NCBI GenBank assembly: GCA_037349105.1
Contig: JAYJMM010000041.1
Coordinates: 3,906,001 to 3,970,000, forward strand
Direction of reading: 5' to 3'
DNA: 64,000 bases
Source of the DNA: Limnomonas spitsbergensis
Taxonomy: Eukaryota > Chlorophyta > Chlorophyceae > Chlamydomonadales
Shown: positions 59,801 through 64,000 of the stretch, piece by piece
Numbering within the stretch: the stretch's first letter is position 1
How the letters are laid out: the number at the start of each line of letters is the position of its first letter
Notes under the pieces: model-generated
The model's database searches: none
The model's input: only the letters and a program-made list of their open reading frames with translations
Told to the model about the DNA's origin: nothing
Position numbers and translations under genes: made by a program

Positions 59801-62800
59801 TGAGGAGTGGCACGAGGCAGGAGCCAGGCCCTCGGACCAGGATAGCGTCACCAGAGCAGAGGCTCGGGATGCAGAGGGCAACTACGTGCCAGCAGACAGC
59901 GGCCCAGGACCAGGAAGTCCAAGGTACGGCATGGTGGGAGAGCTGCCACAGCTGAGGCGCGCGTGGATGCGCGGCATCTTTCAGGAGCAGGCAGCAATGA
60001 AAGAGCGCAGAAGCAGGAGGGCCGCTATAGAGCTTGGTAACGGAATCACACTGGAGGAAGAGGCAAACCAGGTCACAGCGGGGATCAGCCTTCAGCAGGC
60101 AGCAGACCAGCACGCTCGCAGGCCCGAGGGGGCAGCAGCAGACAAGAAGAGCAACGGGCGCCCGGGATATCCCCAGATCAGCCAGCCAGCACAGACAGCG
60201 GCACAGGGGCCTTGGGGTGACCCAGCGGCGTACAGCACGGGACGCTGGGTTGCAGTGCTCAGGAACTTTGTCGATCAGCTGGACGTGCTACGAAGGCAGG
60301 AAATGGGGCAGCAAGAGGCGGGCCAGGAGGCTAGCCTGCTGTTTCGACTTAAAATGCTACCACAGCCCGATCCGGACCCCAGGATGGGAGGTTACAGCAG
60401 GGCGGTCAGGGAGCTACGGGAGGAGCTAACGGAGAGAGTATCAGCCCTCTACACGGGGAGGGCAGAAGGAGCGGACACCCAACAGCCGTCGGACAGCCGC
60501 AGCAGACAAGCCCAAACCGGCAGGGGCGAGGACCTCGCCAACAGGGTTGCCGGCGCGCAGGACACCATACGACGGGGCTGTGGGCAGGATGAGCCCGCGG
60601 GTGCAGGCAGCAGTAAGGCTGTGCAGCGCGCCAACCACAGGCAGGAGAGAATGGCACAGTGCAGCACAGGACAGATCCCAGGAGCAGGGCCAGAAAGGGC
60701 CAGTGCAATTTGGGCTGACACTGCCAAGTTGCAAGGAAAGAAGTCTAAGAAGGCCAGGAGACGCGCAGGAAAGGCGCAGAGGGCGGCCGCGGACAGGAAC
60801 CGAGGCAGCAGACCAGGATTGGACTGCCCAGCCCCGCCACTCAGGGTCAGCCAGGTAGACCTGGAGATCACGTGGGCCAGAGGACAGCAGCCGCCAGCGC
60901 AGATTGCAGAGCCATGCGTTCAGCCCGCAGAACAGTTACCGCAGCAACCCATGAGGAAGACGACAGCGTGCAGAGGACTCCTCACCTGTACAGCAATTAA
61001 AGGGATCCTTACGGGGGCGCTCCAGCTGATACTGGTGTGGCTTCTGCTGTCGGTGTGTGTGCCGGGGGCGCGAGCTACCGGGCAGGGAGTGCGAGGAGGA
61101 GGATTTACAGCAGGCCAAGGTGCTTTTGTTTCTGGCAAGGAGGCAGCAGCAAAGCTGTCGTCTGGATGGTTGCGCCCACCGGCTGTCAGCACCATGAGGG
61201 ACACCGGCGGGAGAGGCGCATGCAGCCAGCAGGAGAGATGGCACAACGGCAACACCACTGGCGAGGAAGAGCTGCCCGCGGTGGACGACCCGCAGGCGGC
61301 TGTGGTGATCGACATGTTTCAGCCGGGGGGAGTAGTGGAGCCACCCGCAGAGTACGTCAAGACCAAGGAGGGATGGCTGCTGGGCAAGCACCCCGACTTC
61401 ACTGCGGAGCAGCAGGAGAGCCTGGAGCAGAGCCTCAGGGATCGCCAAGGAGCATTCGCTTACTCCATGGAGGATCTACCAGGCTACTGCGGCACGCAGG
61501 GTGAGTTTACACTGGCTTTAGAAGACGAGGTCAGTTCGTGCTTTCAGAAGTCCAGGGATATGCCACCGCCTAAAGCAGCAATTTTTAAGGAAAAGTGTCA
61601 GCCGATGATTGAGGCAGGCATCATAGTCAAGGTGCCCCAGGGGGGGCCTATCAAGTTTGCGGCCAACTCAGTAGTAGCAGCCAAAAAGAGTGCTGAAACT
61701 GGGGAGTGGACAGACCATCGAATAGCGCACGATATGCGCAGGTTAAACCTGCGTACAGCCAAGCAGGAGTTTGCCATCCCCAGGATGGAGACTATTTTTC
61801 AGAACCTGGGCACTGCCAAGATATTCAGCAAGGTTGATCTCAGGTCGGGGTTCATGCAGATCCCTATAAAGGTCGAGGACCAGCCTAAGACAGCTTTCTG
61901 GATGGGACCTGAGCTGTGGATGTACACAAAGCTCAATTTCGGTCTGCGCAACGGGCCTCCTTTCTTTCAGCGTATGATGGAAGAAGAGATTGCCAGGGCA
62001 GGCCTGAGTGCGTTCTGCGTAGCATTCATTGACGATTTGCTAGTGTACAGTGACACACCGGCAGAACACATCAGGCATGTGGAGCTGATGTTGGACATGC
62101 TCCACAATGTAGGATTAAGGGCGCACCCCGACAAGTCCCTGTTTGGGTGTGCAACAGTAGAGTACCTGGGTCACAATGTGTCGGCCCAGGGGCTCACGCC
62201 GCACGCTGCTAAGATAGCAGCAGTTATGGCGCTGCCAGAGCCCGCATCGGTGAAAAACATTCAGGAGGTCATGGGATTCTTGAATTTCTACTGGTGCTAC
62301 GTCCCGGACTTCTCGAAAAAGGCAGCATGCATCAACGCATTGCTGGTCCAGGGGGTCCCGTTTGTGTGGGGGCCAGAGCAGTCGCAGGCGTTCCAGTTGA
62401 TTAAGACAGAGATGTGCGAGGGCGGGAGAGTCCTGCGCAGACCAGATTACAGTGGGACAGGACCAGACGGCAAGGGGCCGCCAAGGCCGTTCTTATTGTA
62501 CACAGATTTCTCTAAGCAAGGCATAGGCGCAGTGCTAGGGCAGTGTGATGACAGCGGGCGGGAGTATATGGTGGCATGCACATCCAGATCCCTGAACAAG
62601 AGCGAGAGGAACTATTCCTCGTTCCAGGGGGAGATGCTGGCCGCAGTGTATGCAGCACGCACATACCGCCACATGCTGTTTGGGTGCAAGGTGCATCTCA
62701 TCACTGACCATGAGCCGCTCACTTACCTCATGGACAACCAGACGTTGGTAGGCCAGCACGCTAGGTGGGCTCTCATGCTTCAAGAGCTAGACATTACCAT

Positions 62801-64000
62801 TGTCCACCGCTCAGGAGCATGCCACCAGAATGCAGACATCCCGTCCAGATCCCCCCTCCCATCCTCAGCTGACCGCACAGGGGCCAGGCTTGATACAGTC
62901 GCGCCCGAGCCAGCAGCCAGGGAGGAGGCAAGTGGGAAGCAAGTAGCTTTGCTCACAGGGTTGGGCAGAGTGAACCAGTGGCATGCTGACCAGATAGTGC
63001 GCATGGCGCAGGAGGGCAGAAGGAGAGTACAGATGTTGCGAGCTGCAGAGGCAGCTTGCGTGACAGCACCGGTGGGGCAGGAGATATCCTCTGCCGCCAC
63101 TGACGATGATGAACAGGCGCAGCCTGTCAGTACAGCAGAGCAGGCGTTCAGCAACAGGGAGCGATCCAGGACGATGATCAGTGATGTTCTTGCTGACCTG
63201 CCTCGGGTGACGCCCCCTCATTCCCTTGCATGCCTGGATACAGCTTGCCTGTCAAGTGGGGCTGTGCGGGCCATGGAGACCGAAGGAGTCGTCCTCTTCG
63301 AGCCTTTTGGAGGTATGTGCTCAGGGCTGGAAATGGTACTCAGGGCAGGTATCCCAGTAGTGCAGTACTTGTATGCAGATATCAGTGAGGAAGTCAGAGA
63401 GATCGCAGGGGGTCGCCTGTTGCAGTTGCACAAGAGATTCCCCCAGTTGCTTCCGGTCAGAGCGTTTGATAAGGCTTTCAGAGCGTTGCCGCAAGATGTG
63501 TATGCCATTACGGCAGAACACCTCAAGGAGGCGGGTGCCCAGGAGGGGCGCCAGTGGTTCATGGTAGCAGGCTGGGAGTGCCAGGACCTTTCGTCAGCTG
63601 GCAAGGGGCGGGGGCTCGCGGGAGAGAGAAGCAAGTCTTTCTTCCCGTTAGTCAAGCTGTTGGGTACTCTGCAGTTCCTGCAGGGTCCTAGGCCGCCAGC
63701 GTACCTGATTGAGAATGTAGCAATGCAATTGAATCAGAAGAGTGAGGAGGCCAGTGTTGAGGCTTTTCAGGAAGTGTGCAGGATTCTAGGGACACCGGCG
63801 TTGTTTGACGCAGCGCAGGTGGGGTCTTACGCCCACCGCACCCGCAACTATTGGGGGAATATTGCCCCCGCAGCAGATATTGAATTTGTGATTCGTGCGT
63901 CGACCAGACCCCACGAGGGGATTGTAGACGACATTCTGGACAAGGGCAGCAAGGCCCAGGTAGTATCATATCCGGACAATGGGGGGTACCGCATCAATGT
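50847..64000 (+). CDS. Element B gag-pol-methyltransferase polyprotein, >=4,384 codons, 3' end outside window
   Basis: The frame with codon starts at multiples of three is open from after the TAG at 50802 to the window end. ATG 50847 is the first Met (MPVEMTGIDLNPDRH). Order by residue: acidic and Arg/Gln-rich N-terminus (1-~775); capsid-like helical region (~815-1070); CCHC knuckle CYQCGSTSHLARDC (1143); protease-like DSA (1411); CX2CX5HX4C knuckle (~1650); Gln-rich and coiled segments; CCHC knuckle CFKCNQPGHFANEC (2042); conserved region of unknown role (~2150-2960); hydrophobic segment (3386-3410); RT with catalytic IDD (3728-3730); RNase H (first Asp 3887); and methyltransferase from 4151 with catalytic Cys 4245. 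Ty3/gypsy proteins usually total about 1,000-1,700 residues, so this is unusually long. A single frame without gag-pol frameshift implies processing by proteolysis. Confidence 0.9.
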   Translation, partial: MPVEMTGIDLNPDRHQHPDVQRRSGRLRGLEPGIDLKNASAEIVAEALLIAEKLSEPVEPPAEDFRVREPDRVPPRGAGAQADGAVLVTRKGIGRGGPLPAGSDSCLNFEQGQTQAGTPELILDQATEASQSCDTRQSSAPEAEPQQSLPRVASVTQQVEKDPSQSGLRAEVAAASDKFAGWHKTCEVKPRIKAEGERARIVPAEVKHEEDEPQPAAGRQSSQAGKDREKPAEPVGKPWADLSEEEQPDPVQEKQGQQTTAELRPVQQLQPRKALVRRGAGSTVFGTPLSSFPPSVNRPAQTSKEGSGSQRQREPERSETGGVACGNEEVEGPIGWAGIVQWATDLWKQVCSRTFLHFQDQVTAIEEFKAHHLRGWATKAMLGIPHTGLDRALLLAALGQVSKGRTGHEAARAVKAFADEWCKEVTGDQEEPGSEPEDEEDQVWEGFETGVQRPEGIREVQRWQQQAGAALTPTLRSAAFEVSSEPSLRGRPRGREAPRASSPAASERAELTSQSLARMAEQSTATRRASRQESYELLRIVEDKENAYQETQVDYIKEFLRNRQPGAARGARRNEPACSAQSSGPKIQEAKEETQSDSYARNYTGGTQPGRQSREPPRGQAYSREQPHQHSQEPPRGQAEGREQPSQQSQEQLRGPAERSRGVRHEWQDQELPRGQAEPGRAQPWRPGSDSRPSRSEPERPPPEGSRGSAGRAGRQPSRDAHDHDEDYNRHDRYHSGRSPSRGGSGGPRSRSGSVDSGPGGADRRRPGARQESSDQEMKRLDREQARVNLQLQQQMVLQLAGVAKVAKIPAIQGNVPVLDMSHPGAVAARKYCQACGYWGSHNRLAMSDDQPAFAVVAGEIAGSCQSPSAMTLLIKSLVKLWDSKPASMRPLMAAIRAAPHAGNRIAREVERIEQQWIAPAEQKGCEASLLTLWIRVVQEEVGKPTSEERTAITNLRLGVKTTLDPDVKPEETVEAFAHRVLTTAELLQISRDAVDHFGRSHSVSRMFHDGLPAVARAKLSKFVMTVPGYLSMSDEDQIAVLTQQVVLWERFALEMGDLGGTGFRQITNSGPGQGEAQPNRGRRERAGQWEMRTRLDGIVHPTGSAAVPQARMDGKPRGVTWADQAGAANYNAEGGSSAAKACYQCGSTSHLARDCRAPRARDERRPMPLVTDITPGPARQPQQQYPQQQQYPQQQQYPLPPRPQQGQAAGRPYDRNQNNRQYPRPGPGQGGQAQQAAHVSHLSNATGQAEPEGWHQTMAEMLSESVALMTQVGLVPKPAGFKQAVHNARPKSFLPEPLQEEEPVPGFTVQPSRKGAKRLVLSKLADDMSDIRLQVLKLNERLSALSFTTMPMGGDNTGHRGETSNTRPEGRTVTAAPKLQYFKNDRSNLEQCVGLMVNGKVLVAQKALMDSACTCHVITVNIAEQLVAMGAELVRTDEKIRTTDNAGADLYGVLFIYVVYGYGGPNAIMEPTVVRVVKTPPDAYEHLVGNPEFLKYNGVLEAAGRLTLRPREGPQRVQGVKDITLPLLRASPAGGYQAAAVAWAGIQCGFAEREGWPAATVETEHEPLLQHSMATRAGTAIRAEQGAGPSSEPNPRLQRRRLVPVEAAVEETATPTAEEMARARRAAELSDVEKRAVRDFMPAGPACPCALCGKPDKHAVEECERRIQDFSRTPETAPAVQAGPPAAQRRGYGTAAADRAAQATSTRSRGEQQQQQQQLQKQPQVAGPRVQQASNGKGRQAQQQQWQGKPGAARAPAQSASNSEDEAQEAEEEEDCSVEKVPEPGTSPKDRQINRLAGQVNGLKKALRWRERQMWKQSAEIVDYLKGQLAGWKVITDGQQVMTTVQREYILRADELNGLQETLGLQHLGGPPNHGQPLPFETYPELAGCVRAMLATPSPLRDVDSEHSGMEEPKKRSPSSSDESGSGDRRLRRRSRSAQRAISEERQGAVPTPAARTQRQGAGRRSNSEERSRDRRQRSPCRDQPRGRSRERHHAEVARPYRQGQEHQRGPGPGPTNRTLAEGSGAAEPRRHLGPRHGGLCFKCNQPGHFANECTNPEQAGLTGDRPGAPAGPARGYGTWGPGRGQGMPMESRRRTFDTAMGTPSARDFQQGAAGPSAWPEPPARQEPPEGEQPRWEGTGGHTCFMTCHMEISQDRDAYQAEVSQAGPVQVAPQRVPEGQVASQVNHWAMAVEALAMNHYGTMPAGSARSVAHALEFLKDLQRRGCPAPCVGWPNLMQRFLDREWDKYDEQWDEFERREREAVPQHDVDGWDTDSGSNLSAGRYEPQEPSPLHEREFGVLCPGTPEGNQDTGRGVAGAAAETEEPHRAGSRLPAARGTAAGSQLDARAGPVRTHKGTSSRCNAWGGIDEDGETQHGSEREGRSDARGEDRQLDQSFSRDRSYSRERIYIQPFPQSLPAGEPFVQYFRLGEEMPEASTSGAMLTMPGECRDGPCRLQNHRLLDGGEQTCVDRAAAMQAVARMIFPWDAVTAVMLGAALKGYILSSTNIADYMQRGWSRHPIYAHCVSEMVSLAIAAGITAVDAACWAHPDMPDIAPAEGMWQGAQPGFMRTPWAMDCVRELMGHPALRDRAFYVPVQAMGEFERFVETTEQAPVRAGLCHPGRPGRCEATIEASIVIPRTVAGQAVPWGPAPGDARAAIPVQQLVTYYYEEMADEELPVSSAWIHMHATHDDMPVYLFARHQQDVAVTKCASVDEAEFHAYTYARGADPTVWTLLLMALQRVLLPGQRSAAMRHVWGVEDQWAPTEVTACPTWPYGPQQSPASGAMWEGEEELASSPFAVERLAAYVHQWVRQERRAWHDNRASSVLPYWQADVITTQLWRQAHPAGVRTLHPLFRGAGEVGIEEELEDLRNQPSRGHGPVGRRGADAEEPAAATDGPVQDEEPEWTQVAFVTFGAAAASWELLEYVDDLGVSALEAEPRGRAEPQAPLDSVGTSPTEDSDSRIPELSDNVSEGPPPLVEITESDEEWHEAGARPSDQDSVTRAEARDAEGNYVPADSGPGPGSPRYGMVGELPQLRRAWMRGIFQEQAAMKERRSRRAAIELGNGITLEEEANQVTAGISLQQAADQHARRPEGAAADKKSNGRPGYPQISQPAQTAAQGPWGDPAAYSTGRWVAVLRNFVDQLDVLRRQEMGQQEAGQEASLLFRLKMLPQPDPDPRMGGYSRAVRELREELTERVSALYTGRAEGADTQQPSDSRSRQAQTGRGEDLANRVAGAQDTIRRGCGQDEPAGAGSSKAVQRANHRQERMAQCSTGQIPGAGPERASAIWADTAKLQGKKSKKARRRAGKAQRAAADRNRGSRPGLDCPAPPLRVSQVDLEITWARGQQPPAQIAEPCVQPAEQLPQQPMRKTTACRGLLTCTAIKGILTGALQLILVWLLLSVCVPGARATGQGVRGGGFTAGQGAFVSGKEAAAKLSSGWLRPPAVSTMRDTGGRGACSQQERWHNGNTTGEEELPAVDDPQAAVVIDMFQPGGVVEPPAEYVKTKEGWLLGKHPDFTAEQQESLEQSLRDRQGAFAYSMEDLPGYCGTQGEFTLALEDEVSSCFQKSRDMPPPKAAIFKEKCQPMIEAGIIVKVPQGGPIKFAANSVVAAKKSAETGEWTDHRIAHDMRRLNLRTAKQEFAIPRMETIFQNLGTAKIFSKVDLRSGFMQIPIKVEDQPKTAFWMGPELWMYTKLNFGLRNGPPFFQRMMEEEIARAGLSAFCVAFIDDLLVYSDTPAEHIRHVELMLDMLHNVGLRAHPDKSLFGCATVEYLGHNVSAQGLTPHAAKIAAVMALPEPASVKNIQEVMGFLNFYWCYVPDFSKKAACINALLVQGVPFVWGPEQSQAFQLIKTEMCEGGRVLRRPDYSGTGPDGKGPPRPFLLYTDFSKQGIGAVLGQCDDSGREYMVACTSRSLNKSERNYSSFQGEMLAAVYAARTYRHMLFGCKVHLITDHEPLTYLMDNQTLVGQHARWALMLQELDITIVHRSGACHQNADIPSRSPLPSSADRTGARLDTVAPEPAAREEASGKQVALLTGLGRVNQWHADQIVRMAQEGRRRVQMLRAAEAACVTAPVGQEISSAATDDDEQAQPVSTAEQAFSNRERSRTMISDVLADLPRVTPPHSLACLDTACLSSGAVRAMETEGVVLFEPFGGMCSGLEMVLRAGIPVVQYLYADISEEVREIAGGRLLQLHKRFPQLLPVRAFDKAFRALPQDVYAITAEHLKEAGAQEGRQWFMVAGWECQDLSSAGKGRGLAGERSKSFFPLVKLLGTLQFLQGPRPPAYLIENVAMQLNQKSEEASVEAFQEVCRILGTPALFDAAQVGSYAHRTRNYWGNIAPAADIEFVIRASTRPHEGIVDDILDKGSKAQVVSYPDNGGYRIN
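53290..54320 (+). other. Element B capsid-nucleocapsid-like region
   Basis: Encodes a mainly helical segment (LLIKSLVKLWDSKPASM, EETVEAFAHRVLTTAELL, VARAKLSKFVMTVPGYL) followed by a CCHC zinc knuckle at 54273-54314. Position and order match capsid plus nucleocapsid of LTR retrotransposon Gag. Capsid identity rests on position and predicted helicity only. Confidence 0.6.
55020..55310 (+). other. Element B aspartic-protease-like region
   Basis: VAQKALMDSACTCHVITVNI, followed by hydrophobic strands (LYGVLFIYVVYGYGG), has the layout of a retropepsin: hydrophobic strand, D-(S/T)-(G/A), then a second strand. The triplet is DSA, not DTG/DSG. It sits upstream of RT but about 2,300 residues away, much further than usual. 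Confidence 0.55.
61002..61076 (+). other. Hydrophobic segment (signal- or anchor-like) in the polyprotein
   Basis: 25 residues, GILTGALQLILVWLLLSVCV then PGARA, preceded by a basic stretch and ending in an A-x-A that resembles a signal peptidase site. Conserved at the same place in element A (about 42190-42260). Membrane insertion is inferred from hydrophobicity alone. Confidence 0.7.
61560..62870 (+). other. Element B reverse transcriptase and RNase H
   Basis: Ty3/gypsy-type RT: PPPKAAIFKEKCQPMI, RLNLRTAKQEFAIPRME, FSKVDLRSGFMQIPI, LNFGLRNGPPFFQRMM and FIDDLLVYSD (catalytic Asp pair encoded at 62031-62036). The thumb and connection contain GFLNFYWCYVPDFSKKA. RNase H has TDFS (62505), EMLAAVYAARTYRHML, TDHEPLTY and QNADIPSR. 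All catalytic acidic residues are present, so the domain looks competent. Confidence 0.95.
63270..64000 (+). other. Element B DNMT3-like cytosine-5 methyltransferase domain (cut by window end)
   Basis: Motif I FEPFGGMCSGLEMVL (63297); an acidic residue of motif II in YLYADISEEV; motif IV GWECQDLSSAGKG with catalytic Cys codon 63579; motif VI YLIENVAMQ (63702-63728); and motif VIII SYAHRTRNYWGN. The target-recognition region and motifs IX-X lie past the edge, but are seen in element A. In-frame and uninterrupted here. It would transfer methyl groups from S-adenosylmethionine to cytosine in DNA, if active. Confidence 0.92.

Larger units (their letters stand above)
49731..64000 (+). mobile_element. 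Element B: giant LTR retrotransposon with DNA methyltransferase (continues past the window)
   Basis: The plus strand has a 5' terminal repeat, a 0.67-kb leader and one reading frame of more than 13 kb covering gag, protease-like, RT, RNase H and methyltransferase regions. The integrase, PHD part and 3' LTR must lie beyond 64000 if B follows the layout of A. No disabling change was found in the part visible here, in contrast to A, so B is the younger or better-preserved copy. Left limit is approximate. Confidence 0.9.

Noticed and set aside
50789..63969. Many minus-strand open frames opposite element B (up to 343 codons at 57747-58778)
   Set aside because: Shadows of the continuous plus-strand polyprotein; they lack starts in context and any recognisable domain.

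Overview
The window looks like nuclear DNA of a green alga (Chlorophyta sensu lato). The genes are intron-rich, with GTGAG/GTGCG/GTAAG donors. The exons are G+C-rich and encode long Ala, Gly, Ser, Gln and His runs. Telomere-like TTTAGGG tracts lie inside introns, and the introns also carry short inverted-repeat elements. I cannot name the species. No rRNA, tRNA, CRISPR array or bacterial operon was seen.

Left half (1-35 kb), host genes. Five of the six gene models in the window were assembled by hand from splice sites and reading-frame phase; the sixth is the retroelement polyprotein. (1) A ten-exon minus-strand gene, 17355 to 1411, encodes about 2,076 residues of mostly low-complexity protein of unknown function. 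Its introns hold at least four copies of a ~190-bp MITE-like element, several minisatellites and TTTAGGG-like tracts. (2) A divergent plus-strand gene, 17888 to 26099, shares a ~530-bp promoter interval with gene 1. It encodes an N-terminal coiled coil followed by a Gln/Gly/Arg-rich region. Its second intron holds 28 units of exactly 101 bp (unit 1 is the end of exon 2), with an 8-unit (808-bp) higher-order period. (3) A small tentative minus-strand gene lies at 28503-27685. (4) A six-exon minus-strand gene, 33704 to 30061, encodes an 839-residue Ser/Pro/Ala-rich protein with 24-residue repeats and a duplicated C-terminal motif.

Right half (35-64 kb), a nest of retroelements. Element A (minus strand, about 35.5-45.7 kb) and element B (plus strand, about 49.7 kb to beyond the window end) are two related Ty3/gypsy-like LTR retrotransposons. 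Both carry a DNMT3-like cytosine-5 DNA methyltransferase fused in frame behind reverse transcriptase-RNase H. Element B is one uninterrupted reading frame from 50847 past 64000 (at least 4,384 codons). It contains a capsid-like region, zinc knuckles, a protease-like motif (DSA), a hydrophobic signal/anchor-like segment, RT, RNase H and the methyltransferase. Element A is decayed: frameshifts, a nonsense codon in the methyltransferase, a LINE tail insertion and a missing 5' part. It shows what follows the methyltransferase: an L1-ORF1p-like RNA-binding domain, a DDE integrase and a C-terminal PHD finger. Between A and B lie a 5'-truncated LINE (about 45.68-47.1 kb), a spliced five-exon gene of unknown function (47297-49009) and a detached piece of A-type gag (49031-49483).

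The most interesting content is this pair of giant methyltransferase-bearing retrotransposons, which combine a DNA-methylation writer with a chromatin reader in one element, and the exact 101-bp exon-derived array in gene 2.
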